Positions 53,423 to 61,416 of a stretch of DNA of 64,000 nt are shown piece by piece (the stretch's first letter is position 1; every line of letters begins with the position of its first letter). The DNA comes from Buttiauxella sp049686335 (GTDB lineage Bacteria; Pseudomonadota; Gammaproteobacteria; Enterobacterales; Enterobacteriaceae): positions 186,001 through 250,000 of the forward strand of contig NZ_JBAVHX010000009.1 in assembly GCF_049686335.1 (NCBI RefSeq). Reading direction: 5' to 3'. Made by a program: the position numbers and the translations under genes. The notes beneath the pieces were generated by a model. It saw nothing but the letters and a program-made list of their open reading frames with translations, searched no databases and had not been told where the DNA came from.

Positions 53423-53443
53423 ATATTCGCGATGCGAATTAAT
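53423..53443. promoter_or_regulatory. NagC operator upstream of chiP
   Basis: ATATTCGCGATGCGAATTAAT is a near-palindrome of the same type as the nagE operator. NagC represses chiP in E. coli. Confidence 0.75.
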
Positions 53444-53514
53444 GCTATTTAGCGCCCGTCCTGTATTCTTTCTTTTGGTCAACCTGAGAGCATAATAAAT
53501 TCTTCATTTAATTA

Positions 53515-53530
53515 TGTGAGCGCTCTCATA
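53515..53530. promoter_or_regulatory. CRP site upstream of chiP
   Basis: TGTGA-GCGCTC-TCATA matches the CRP consensus at nine of ten positions. A weaker second site, TGTGC-N6-TCATA, lies at 53610-53625. Confidence 0.65.
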
Positions 53531-53655
53531 TAGAGCTTTGTGTAAAAATAGTCGTCATTATCAGCACAAACAACTTTGCCTGCCATTTGTTACAAATGCT
53601 CATAAATTATGTGCTCTCTGTCATAATATCGGAATGAACTCTTACAAAAGCATTG

Positions 53656-53676
53656 ATAATTCGCGTCGCGAAAAAT
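53656..53676. promoter_or_regulatory. Second NagC-like site in the chiP leader region
   Basis: ATAATTCGCGTCGCGAAAAAT has the TTCGCG/CGCGAA dyad of NagC operators, about 233 bp from the first. It may allow looping. Confidence 0.45.
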
Positions 53677-53695
53677 AGTCTTGTGGGGAGCAGTA

Positions 53696-53731
53696 ATGCG
53701 GGAAAATATTGATAACCGCTTTAGCCGTTAG
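53696..53731 (+). CDS. Possible 11-codon upstream ORF in the chiP leader
   Basis: ATG at 53696 behind a strong GGGGAG, reading MRENIDNRFSR then TAG. It lies 75 bases before chiP. It may be a leader peptide influencing chiP expression, or a chance ORF. Confidence 0.3.
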   Translation: MRENIDNRFSR

Positions 53732-53787
53732 GCATTTTTACTTTTTTTCGCGATGTGACGTCTTTTAACGTCCAGCGACTATTTATA

Positions 53788-53801
53788 CGTCAAAGAGGAA
53801 T
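53788..53801 (+). promoter_or_regulatory. ChiX small-RNA target site on chiP mRNA
   Basis: CGTCAAAGAGGAAT covers the chiP ribosome site and is the exact complement of the ChiX seed region (ATTCCTCTTTGACG) as I know it from E. coli. ChiX pairing silences chiP unless chitin oligosaccharides induce a decoy. Confidence 0.8.
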
Positions 53802-53806
53802 ATTAT

Positions 53807-55204
53807 ATGCGTACGTTTAGTGGCAAACGTAGTGCGCTGGCGCTTGCAATCGCTGGTGTCACGGCTCTTTCAGGACTGATTGTCATCCCTCAGGCAAGTG
53901 CAGCAGGTTTTATTGATGACTCAACTCTGACCGGTGGTGTTTATTACTGGCAGCGTGAGCGTGACCGTAAAGACGTCAACACCAATAAATACGAAACGAA
54001 CCTTGCGCACGCAACCTGGAACGCAAACCTGGACTTCCAGTCTGGTTATGCCGCAGACATGTTTGGTCTGGATGTCGCAGCCTTTACTGCTATTGAAATG
54101 GCAGAAAATGGCAACAGCGGCCACCCTAACGAAATCGCATTTTCCTCTTCGAATAAAGCTTACGATGAAGATTATTCCGGCGATAAGAGTGGGATTAGTC
54201 TTTATAAAGCTGCAGCTAAATTCAAATACGGCCCTGTCTGGGCTCGCGCTGGTTACATTCAGCCAACGGGACAATCTCTGCTAGCACCACACTGGAGCTT
54301 CATGCCTGGTACGTATCAGGGTGCTGAAGCCGGTGCAAACTTTGATTATGGCGATTCCGGTGCTCTGAGCTTCTCGTACATGTGGACCAACGAGTACAAA
54401 GCGCCATGGCATCTGGAAATGGACAAGTTCTATCAGAATGATAAGAACACCAACGTCGATTATCTGCACTCACTGGGCGCGAAATATGACTTCAAAAATG
54501 ATCTGATCCTCGAAGCGGCATTCGGTCAGGCGGAAGGGTATATCGACCAGTACTTCACTAAAGCGAGCTACAAATTTGATATTGCTGGTAGCCCACTGAG
54601 TACCAGCTACCAGTTCTACGGTTCACGCGATAAAGTCTCTGACGGCAGCGTCAACGATCTTTATGACGGCACAGCGTGGTTACAAGCACTGACCTTCGGC
54701 TACAAAGTGGGTCAGGTTGACCTGCGTCTTGAAGGAACCATGGTTAAAGCAGATGGACAGCAGGGTTACTTCCTGCAACGTATGACCCCAACTTACGCAT
54801 CCTCAAACGGTCGTCTTGATGTGTGGTGGGACAACCGTTCTGACTTCAACGCCAACGGCGAGAAAGCAGTCTTCGCCGGTGCCATGTATGACCTGAGCAA
54901 CTGGGATCTTGCTGGCTGGGCGGTAGGGGCATCTTATGTTTATGCATGGGATGCTAAACCAAGCTCTAAACCAACGACTGACGGTTACTACGATGCCGAC
55001 AGCCGCCTGAAAGAATCTGCGTACAGCCTTGATGCGTTGTACACCATTCAGGATGGCCGTGCGAAAGGTACGCTCTTCAAACTGCACTTCACTCAGTACG
55101 ACAACCACTCCGATATCCCAAGCTGGGGCGGTGGTTACGGCAACATCTTCCAGGATGAGTATGACGTGAAATTTATCGTCATCGCACCGTTCACTATTTT
55201 CTGA
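53807..55204 (+). CDS. chiP: Chitoporin ChiP (OprD-family outer-membrane porin)
   Basis: A 465-residue outer-membrane protein: signal peptide ending ASA/AGFID, alternating beta strands rich in Tyr/Trp and a C-terminal Phe (APFTIF). It lets chitobiose and related oligosaccharides across the outer membrane and links to nag metabolism. Controlled by NagC, CRP and ChiX sites in its 462-base leader region. In an operon with chiQ. Confidence 0.96.
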   Translation: MRTFSGKRSALALAIAGVTALSGLIVIPQASAAGFIDDSTLTGGVYYWQRERDRKDVNTNKYETNLAHATWNANLDFQSGYAADMFGLDVAAFTAIEMAENGNSGHPNEIAFSSSNKAYDEDYSGDKSGISLYKAAAKFKYGPVWARAGYIQPTGQSLLAPHWSFMPGTYQGAEAGANFDYGDSGALSFSYMWTNEYKAPWHLEMDKFYQNDKNTNVDYLHSLGAKYDFKNDLILEAAFGQAEGYIDQYFTKASYKFDIAGSPLSTSYQFYGSRDKVSDGSVNDLYDGTAWLQALTFGYKVGQVDLRLEGTMVKADGQQGYFLQRMTPTYASSNGRLDVWWDNRSDFNANGEKAVFAGAMYDLSNWDLAGWAVGASYVYAWDAKPSSKPTTDGYYDADSRLKESAYSLDALYTIQDGRAKGTLFKLHFTQYDNHSDIPSWGGGYGNIFQDEYDVKFIVIAPFTIF

Positions 55205-55251
55205 TTTGATTCCGGGCGGTAACACGCCCGGTTTTGTTAAGGATATCGAGC

Positions 55252-55578
55252 ATGAAAAAAATCATTTTGGTCACATTGATGGCTCTAGGTTTGAGCGCCT
55301 GCGCACAGCCAAAAGCGGCACCAGAAGATTCAAAACTAAAACAGGCTTATAGCGCCTGTATCAATACCGCTGAAGGGAATCCGGATAAAATTCAGGCCTG
55401 TCAGAGCGTGCTGAATGTGTTGGCTCAGGAGAAAGAACACCACGAGTTCGCACAGAAAGAGACCGTTCGCACCCTGGATTACCAGAATTGCATCCAGGCA
55501 ACGCGCACCGGTAATGACCAGGCCGTCAAAGCGAAATGCGATAAAATCTGGCAAGAGATTCGCGCTAACAATAAGTAA
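55252..55578 (+). CDS. chiQ: Lipoprotein ChiQ
   Basis: A 108-residue lipoprotein with lipobox LGLSAC (Cys17) and several conserved cysteines. The start is MKKIILV at 55252, behind AAGGATATCGAGC. Co-transcribed with chiP, 47 bases downstream. Its role in chitin-sugar uptake is not defined. Confidence 0.93.
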   Translation: MKKIILVTLMALGLSACAQPKAAPEDSKLKQAYSACINTAEGNPDKIQACQSVLNVLAQEKEHHEFAQKETVRTLDYQNCIQATRTGNDQAVKAKCDKIWQEIRANNK

Positions 55579-55596
55579 TGGTCGAATTCAGCCAAT

Positions 55597-55632
55597 AAAA
55601 AAACCGGTGAGTTTCTTCACCGGTTTTTTTAT
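55597..55632. terminator. Bidirectional terminator between chiQ and fur
   Basis: AAAACCGGTGA / TCACCGGTTTT stem with a six-base loop, A-run before and T-run after; convergent genes. Confidence 0.9.
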
Positions 55633-55668
55633 ATCTGACCACCAGGTTAGCGTGGCCAAATGTGCGGA

Positions 55669-56121
55669 TTATTTTTCGCTGATTTCGTGTGCATTTTCGT
55701 CGGTACGGCAATCACCTTCAGCGCAGTGACCATACAGATACAGGCTGTGGTTGGTCAGACGAATACCATGGCGTGATGCGATTTCACGCTGACGAGATTC
55801 GATTGAATCATCGCTGAATTCAATAACTTTGCCGCAATCCAGGCAAATCAGATGGTCGTGGTGATGCTGCTGTGTCAGCTCGAATACGGATTTGCCGCCT
55901 TCGAAGTTATGACGAGTGACAATGCCTGCATCATCAAACTGGTTTAGTACACGATAAACTGTGGCGAGACCAATCTCTTCGCCCATATCAATCAGACGTT
56001 TATATAAGTCTTCCGCACTGACATGGTGGTTCACCGGACCCTGCAACACTTCAAGGATTTTTAATCGCGGAAGCGTGACTTTCAGGCCGGCCTTCTTCAA
56101 TGCGGTATTATTGTCAGTCAT
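55669..56121 (-). CDS. fur: Ferric uptake regulator Fur
   Basis: A 150-residue iron-dependent repressor: N-terminal winged helix (GLATVYRVLNQFDDAG) and metal sites HHHDH (86-90) and CLDC (Cys93, Cys96). The start at 56121 matches E. coli. Upstream, an out-of-phase frame ends TGA overlapping the fur ATG, as the E. coli uof leader does, but it lacks an ATG start here. The C-terminus is slightly longer and different from E. coli. Confidence 0.97.
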   Translation of the reverse strand: MTDNNTALKKAGLKVTLPRLKILEVLQGPVNHHVSAEDLYKRLIDMGEEIGLATVYRVLNQFDDAGIVTRHNFEGGKSVFELTQQHHHDHLICLDCGKVIEFSDDSIESRQREIASRHGIRLTNHSLYLYGHCAEGDCRTDENAHEISEK

Positions 56122-56368
56122 GCGGAAATTGTCCTGTTGCTTAACGGATCGCTCGGACTCAGGGTGAGCGTTAAGATGAATGCGTCTCATTATAGAACTG
56201 CCAATTCTAAATGGAAACCGCAAGTATTATGCATAATCAAGCTAAAAAATGGCGTCTGAGTCGCGATTTATTTGCCTTGTTAGCTATTTAGTCAGGAGGT
56301 CATTGTACAGGGACAAACTGAAAAGTTAAAAATTTGTAGCGATTATTTTAATCGGAATAATCTATCAA

Positions 56369-56396
56369 TGTGACGCAACCCAATGGTTGCGTCACA
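56369..56396 (-). terminator. Hairpin after fldA
   Basis: TGTGACGCAAC / GTTGCGTCACA 11-base stem with a six-base loop directly after the fldA stop. The T tract is poor, so some read-through into fur is likely. Confidence 0.65.
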
Positions 56397-56403
56397 TGTA
56401 GCA

Positions 56404-56934
56404 TCAAGCGTTGAGGATATCAGCCAGGTTCAGTTCTTCAGAAACCTGTTTTACCCACTGTTGCACACGTTGTGCAGTCAGTTCAGGTTGACGGTCTTCA
56501 TCGATAGCCAGACCCACAAAGTGATCGTCATCAGCAAGACCCTTAGACGCCTCAAAATGGTAGCCAGCAGTTGGCCAGTGACCCACAATTGCAGCACCGC
56601 GCGGCTCAATAATGTCGCGGATAGTGCCTAATGCGTCACAGAAGTATTCTGCGTAGTCTTCCTGGTCGCCACAGCCGAACAGGGCTACCAGTTTGCCATT
56701 GAAATCAACTTCTTCCAGAGTCGGGAAGAAATCATCCCAGTCGCATTGCGCTTCACCGTAATACCACGTTGGAATGCCGAGAAGCAGAATATCGAAGCCT
56801 TCCAGGTCTTCTTTGCTGCTCTTAGCAATGTCATGCACCTCAGCAACGTCTTTACCGAGCTGTTTTTGAATCATCTTCGCGATATTTTCGGTGTTACCAG
56901 TGTCGCTGCCGAAAAAAATGCCTACGATTGCCAT
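56404..56934 (-). CDS. fldA: Flavodoxin 1
   Basis: A 176-residue FMN protein with the phosphate-binding loop GSDTGNTENIAK and the PTWYYGEAQCDW and GCGDQEDYAEYF loops. It donates electrons to radical-SAM and other enzymes; several of these (LipA, MiaB) are encoded here. The start at 56934 (MAIVGIFFG) matches E. coli. Confidence 0.97.
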   Translation of the reverse strand: MAIVGIFFGSDTGNTENIAKMIQKQLGKDVAEVHDIAKSSKEDLEGFDILLLGIPTWYYGEAQCDWDDFFPTLEEVDFNGKLVALFGCGDQEDYAEYFCDALGTIRDIIEPRGAAIVGHWPTAGYHFEASKGLADDDHFVGLAIDEDRQPELTAQRVQQWVKQVSEELNLADILNA

Positions 56935-57085
56935 GAGTAAAATAACCTCTTGAAACTTAATGGTATGGTGGCTGCTATTTGGCCACAGATAGGGCAATCA
57001 TAGCAGAACACATTGCGGGGCGGAAACTGCTATCACCCTGATGTGCACAGACTGCAACATCGTCAGCCGGGCAACAGCATTAAAA

Positions 57086-57367
57086 CTAACTGAGATGCTG
57101 CTTCAGTTGCGCGAGAAGAATCTCTTCAATCAACTCACTACGACTGATATTGCGTGCTTCAGCCAGATGATTAAGTGCATCAACTGCATCGTTATTGAGC
57201 TTCAACTCCACTCGCTTCAGGCCGCGTACTTTGTCGCGCTTGAGCTGGTTGCGTTTGTTGATACGCAATTGCTCATCACGCGTCAGCGGATTGGTTTTTG
57301 GTCGCCCGGGGCGACGCTCGTCCGCGAACAGATCTAATGTAGTACGGTCCGTTTGTTCTTTTGCCAT
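57086..57367 (-). CDS. ybfE: YbfE, small ribbon-helix-helix-like protein
   Basis: A 93-residue basic protein with an AT-hook-like ERRPGRPKTNP near the N-terminus and a ribbon-helix-helix-like C-terminal half (VELKLNNDAVDALNHLAEAR). The start MAKEQTDRT fits E. coli YbfE (97 aa). YbfE is a LexA-regulated gene in E. coli; the corresponding box is altered here. Role unknown, probably DNA binding. Confidence 0.88.
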   Translation of the reverse strand: MAKEQTDRTTLDLFADERRPGRPKTNPLTRDEQLRINKRNQLKRDKVRGLKRVELKLNNDAVDALNHLAEARNISRSELIEEILLAQLKQHLS

Positions 57368-57490
57368 GATTAAACTACTGACAGGGAATTCAGGTGGCAC
57401 GGAGCGGGGTGCTCTGGCGCATTTTAGCGCGCAATCATACATCAGCATGGCTTGCGCGCCAACGCGTTAGCCGTATCTAATGGCCAGTCG

Positions 57491-57508
57491 GTCTGTTTTT
57501 AATCAGTT
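57491..57508 (-). promoter_or_regulatory. Degenerate LexA box upstream of ybfE
   Basis: On the minus strand AACTGATTAAAAACAGAC sits where the E. coli ybfE SOS box lies (overlapping the ybfF stop). The CTG...CAG spacing is eight instead of ten, so the right half-site is broken. Confidence 0.35.
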
Positions 57509-58279
57509 TGCCGCTGTTGGATCGATAAAACGATGGATTGCGCGCAAAACAGCATCAGGTTTTTCGGCATGAACCCAGTGTCCTGCACCGGCAACCACAT
57601 GAGCGCGAGCTTGCGGAAACTGTGCAAGCAGGGTTTCGCGGTGCGATTCGTCAACATAAGGAGACGCGCCACCCCGGATAAACAGAGCGGGCTCGTTCCA
57701 TGTCGGGATAGTTTGCCAGCCGACAATATTCTCGTACTGCTCCCACAAAACCGGAACATTAAACTTCCATTCACCGTCGGCAAACGATTTCAGCAAGAAG
57801 TGGATAACGCCCTCTTCATTAAGGTACTCACGCATGACGGTTGCCGCCTGCTGGCGAGTTTTCACTTCTGCGGCGCTCACGGCATTAATAGCCGCAAAAA
57901 TCTCATCATGGCGACGAACCTGATAATCCACCGGCGCGATGTCAATCAGCACCAATTTATCAATACGCTCAGGCGCAATAGCGGTTAACGCCATCGCCAC
58001 TTTTCCGCCCATGGAATGGCCGATAATTATCGCTTTCTCAAAGCCATATTCATCGAGCGTTTCAACCACATCCTTGGCCATCGCGGCATAGTTCATCTCA
58101 GGACTGCGTGGGGATAATCCATGATTGCGAAGATCAATTTGCAGCAAGTCATGATCTTGCCCAAGGTCGCGGGCCAGCACGCCCAGATTATCAAGGCTAC
58201 CAAAAAGACCGTGGATCAGGACGATGGGGGAATTACTAGTCGATTGTTGCGCAGTTTGCAGGCGAGCATTCAATTTCAT
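57503..58279 (-). CDS. ybfF: Acyl-CoA esterase / alpha/beta hydrolase YbfF
   Basis: A 258-residue hydrolase with nucleophile elbow IIGHSMGG (Ser89), the N-terminal LIHGLFGSLDN oxyanion loop and C-terminal GAGHWVHAEKP (His234). It hydrolyses short acyl esters and acyl-CoA. Divergent from seqA, as in E. coli. Confidence 0.95.
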   Translation of the reverse strand: MKLNARLQTAQQSTSNSPIVLIHGLFGSLDNLGVLARDLGQDHDLLQIDLRNHGLSPRSPEMNYAAMAKDVVETLDEYGFEKAIIIGHSMGGKVAMALTAIAPERIDKLVLIDIAPVDYQVRRHDEIFAAINAVSAAEVKTRQQAATVMREYLNEEGVIHFLLKSFADGEWKFNVPVLWEQYENIVGWQTIPTWNEPALFIRGGASPYVDESHRETLLAQFPQARAHVVAGAGHWVHAEKPDAVLRAIHRFIDPTAAN

Positions 58280-58473
58280 GGCAAAGTTCTTTTTTTTTAC
58301 TTCGTTTGGTTAGGGTATCATAACGGCATTCTGCCGCAGAGCCGCAAACATTCAGTCTAGTCTGACTTTGTGGTGTGACAAAAGTTTGGCGCTACCCGAG
58401 GTTGGGATTTGTGCGAATATGTACTTATAATTCCAACAACTTGAATTCAGAAAAGATACCGCACCGGATTAAG

Positions 58474-59019
58474 ATGAAAACAATTGAAGTTGATGACGAG
58501 CTCTATCGCTACATTGCCAGCCACACGCAGCACATTGGTGAAAGCGCGTCCGATATTTTACGGCGCATGCTGAAATTTAGCGCCGGTCAAACTCCTGCTA
58601 CACCAGTAACTACCGGCCAGACAGCATCTGTTGCTGCTACCCCGGAAGCCAAACCCGTAAACAAATCACGCGATCGTGTTCGTGCGGTTCGTGAATTGTT
58701 GCTTTCCGATGAATATGCGGAGCAAAAGAAAGCGGTTAATCGTTTCATGATGGTGCTTTCTACTCTGTATACCCTCGATGCACATGCCTTTGGTGAAGCG
58801 ACCGAGTCGCTGCATGGTCGTACGCGTGTCTATTTTGCAGGTAACGAGCAAACGCTGCTGCAAAATGGCAACCAGACCAAACCAAAACATGTTCCAGGCA
58901 CACCGTACTGGGTCATTACCAACACCAATACAGGCCGTAAATGCAGCATGATCGAACACATCATGCAGTCAATGCAGTTCCCGGCGGAATTGATTGAAAA
59001 GGTTTGCGGCACAATCTAA
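58474..59019 (+). CDS. seqA: Replication initiation regulator SeqA
   Basis: A 181-residue protein: N-terminal oligomerisation domain (MKTIEVDDELYRYIASHTQH), a variable linker and a C-terminal domain that binds hemimethylated GATC (NGNQTKPKHVPGTPYWV). It sequesters oriC after replication. The start at 58474 matches E. coli. It is followed by pgm after 25 bases. Confidence 0.97.
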   Translation: MKTIEVDDELYRYIASHTQHIGESASDILRRMLKFSAGQTPATPVTTGQTASVAATPEAKPVNKSRDRVRAVRELLLSDEYAEQKKAVNRFMMVLSTLYTLDAHAFGEATESLHGRTRVYFAGNEQTLLQNGNQTKPKHVPGTPYWVITNTNTGRKCSMIEHIMQSMQFPAELIEKVCGTI

Positions 59020-59044
59020 CACCTCGCGTCAGAAGGAAAGGCTA

Positions 59045-60688
59045 ATGGCTAACCACCCTCGTGCAGGACAACCGGCACAACAGAGCGATTTGATTAACGT
59101 AGCCCAACTGACGGCCCAGTATTACGTGCTGAAGCCAGAAGTAGGGAATAGCGAACACGCGGTGAAGTTCGGAACCTCCGGTCACCGTGGGAGTGCGGCA
59201 CGTCATAGCTTTAACGAACCTCACATTCTGGCCATTGCTCAGGCGATTGCCGAAGATCGTGCAAAAAACGGAATTACCGGGCCGTGCTACGTTGGTAAAG
59301 ACACCCACGCGTTGTCCGAACCGGCGTTTATCTCGGTGCTGGAAGTGCTGGCTGCGAACGGTGTGGACGTCATTGTGCAGCAGGCAAATGGCTACACGCC
59401 AACGCCTGCAATTTCGCATGCCATTCTGACGCATAACAAAAATGGTGGCGCACAGGCAGATGGTATCGTCATCACGCCTTCGCACAACCCGCCTGATGAT
59501 GGTGGTATCAAATACAACCCGCCAAATGGTGGCCCGGCTGATACCAACGTCACCAAAGTCGTCGAAGACCGCGCTAACGCATTGTTAGCCGCTGGCCTGA
59601 AAGACGTGAAACGCATTTCTCTTGATCAGGCGTGGAAAAGCGGCCACGTGCAAGAACAAGATCTGGTGCAGCCATTTATCGAAGGGCTGGTGGATATCGT
59701 CGATATGGCCGCCATCCAAAAAGCTGGCCTCAAACTGGGTGTTGATCCACTCGGTGGTTCCGGTATCGAATACTGGCAGCGCATCGCAAAACACTACAAT
59801 CTGGATCTGACAATTGTTAACGATCATGTCGATCAAACTTTCCGCTTTATGCATCTCGATAAAGACGGCGCTATCCGTATGGATTGCTCGTCTGAATGCG
59901 CGATGGAAGGTTTGCTGGCACTGCGTGACAAATTCGACCTGGCTTTCGCCAATGACCCGGATTACGACCGCCACGGTATCGTCACGCCAGCAGGCCTGAT
60001 GAACCCGAACCATTATCTGGCCGTTGCGATCAACTACCTGTTCCAGCATCGCCCGCAGTGGGGCAAAGATGTGGCAGTCGGTAAAACGCTGGTGTCATCG
60101 GCAATGATTGACCGTGTCGTCAATGATTTGGGCCGTAAACTGGTAGAAGTACCCGTCGGTTTCAAATGGTTTGTTGATGGCTTGTTCGATGGCAGCTTCG
60201 GTTTTGGTGGCGAAGAGAGTGCAGGGGCATCGTTCCTGCGTTTCGACGGCACGCCGTGGTCCACGGATAAAGACGGCATCATCATGTGCCTGCTGGCGGC
60301 GGAAATTACTGCCGTAACCGGCAAAAACCCGCAGCAGCATTATGACGAACTGGCTGCCCGTTTCGGTGCGCCAAGCTACAACCGTCTGCAAGCGTCCGCG
60401 ACGTCTGCGCAGAAAGCCGCCTTGTCTAAACTTTCTCCGGAAATGGTAAGCGCCAGCACTCTGGCAGGCGACCCGATTACCGCACGCTTAACGGCAGCTC
60501 CGGGTAACGGTGCTTCTATCGGCGGCCTGAAAGTGATGACCGACAACGGCTGGTTTGCGGCACGTCCTTCCGGTACGGAAGATGCGTACAAGATTTACTG
60601 TGAAAGTTTCTTAGGTGCAGAGCATCGCCTGCAAATTGAAAAAGAAGCGGTAGAAATTGTCAGCGAAGTGCTGAAAAACGCGAAGTAA
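59045..60688 (+). CDS. pgm: Phosphoglucomutase
   Basis: A 547-residue alpha-D-phosphohexomutase: phosphoserine Ser146 in ITPSHNPPDDG, metal loop DPDYDRHG and sugar-binding GGEESAGASF, and a C-terminal phosphate-binding RPSGTEDAYK. It interconverts glucose-1-P and glucose-6-P. The start at 59045 follows AAGGAAAG. Likely co-transcribed with seqA. Confidence 0.97.
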   Translation: MANHPRAGQPAQQSDLINVAQLTAQYYVLKPEVGNSEHAVKFGTSGHRGSAARHSFNEPHILAIAQAIAEDRAKNGITGPCYVGKDTHALSEPAFISVLEVLAANGVDVIVQQANGYTPTPAISHAILTHNKNGGAQADGIVITPSHNPPDDGGIKYNPPNGGPADTNVTKVVEDRANALLAAGLKDVKRISLDQAWKSGHVQEQDLVQPFIEGLVDIVDMAAIQKAGLKLGVDPLGGSGIEYWQRIAKHYNLDLTIVNDHVDQTFRFMHLDKDGAIRMDCSSECAMEGLLALRDKFDLAFANDPDYDRHGIVTPAGLMNPNHYLAVAINYLFQHRPQWGKDVAVGKTLVSSAMIDRVVNDLGRKLVEVPVGFKWFVDGLFDGSFGFGGEESAGASFLRFDGTPWSTDKDGIIMCLLAAEITAVTGKNPQQHYDELAARFGAPSYNRLQASATSAQKAALSKLSPEMVSASTLAGDPITARLTAAPGNGASIGGLKVMTDNGWFAARPSGTEDAYKIYCESFLGAEHRLQIEKEAVEIVSEVLKNAK

Positions 60689-60700
60689 GCAATTGATTTA

Positions 60701-60728
60701 AAAAGGGCGCCGCAAGGCGCCTTTTTTG
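60701..60728. terminator. Terminator between pgm and kdpE
   Basis: GGCGCC-GCAA-GGCGCC stem extended by A-T pairs with one G-T pair, followed by TTTTTT; between convergent genes. Confidence 0.9.
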
Positions 60729-60738
60729 TATCCTGGAT

Positions 60739-61416
60739 CTACAACATAAACCGATACCCAATCCCGGTTTCGGTCAACAAATGCGTCGGGCGTGCCGGAT
60801 CGTTTTCTAGCTTCTGACGTAAATGCCCCATATAAATGCGCAAATAGTGACTGTGTTCCACAGCATTTGGCCCCCAAACCTGATTGAGTAACTGGCGTTG
60901 GGTCAGCACTTTCCCGTGGTTATTCAAAAGCGTTGCGAGCAGGCGAAACTCGATCGGCGTGAGATGGATTTCAGCGCCATCGCGGGTAATGCGGCGGGTG
61001 GCGAGGTCAATGGTGATGTTTGAAAACTGATAAACCGGATCCGGCTGCGCAAGGCTTGCATGGCGACGTAAGACCACACGCAGTCGCGCCTGCAACTCAC
61101 CAATGCCAAACGGTTTGCTGAGATAGTCGTCAGCACCCGCATCAAGGGCGTCGATCTTCACTTGTTCATCACTACGCGCCGAGAGCACCACAATCGGCGT
61201 CTGGCTCCACTGGCGGAAGTCGCGAATAAAATCAATGCCATCACCGTCGGGTAATCCGAGGTCGAGGATCACCAAATCGGGTTTTCGCGTGGCGGCTTCC
61301 AGCAAACCTCGCTGCAAGGTTTCGGCTTCGTGGACGCGTAACGACTCAGCCTCCAGCGCAGTGCGCAGGAAGCGGCGGATCTCTTTTTCATCTTCAACAA
61401 TCAAAACTGATATCAC
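60739..61416 (-). CDS. kdpE: Response regulator KdpE
   Basis: A 225-residue OmpR-type regulator with receiver Asp52 (LVILDLGLPDGDG), conserved Lys in LSKPFG, and a C-terminal winged helix (HLTPIEFRLLATLL). It activates kdpFABC at low potassium. Its ATG overlaps the kdpD stop by four bases. Confidence 0.97.
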   Translation of the reverse strand: MISVLIVEDEKEIRRFLRTALEAESLRVHEAETLQRGLLEAATRKPDLVILDLGLPDGDGIDFIRDFRQWSQTPIVVLSARSDEQVKIDALDAGADDYLSKPFGIGELQARLRVVLRRHASLAQPDPVYQFSNITIDLATRRITRDGAEIHLTPIEFRLLATLLNNHGKVLTQRQLLNQVWGPNAVEHSHYLRIYMGHLRQKLENDPARPTHLLTETGIGYRFML

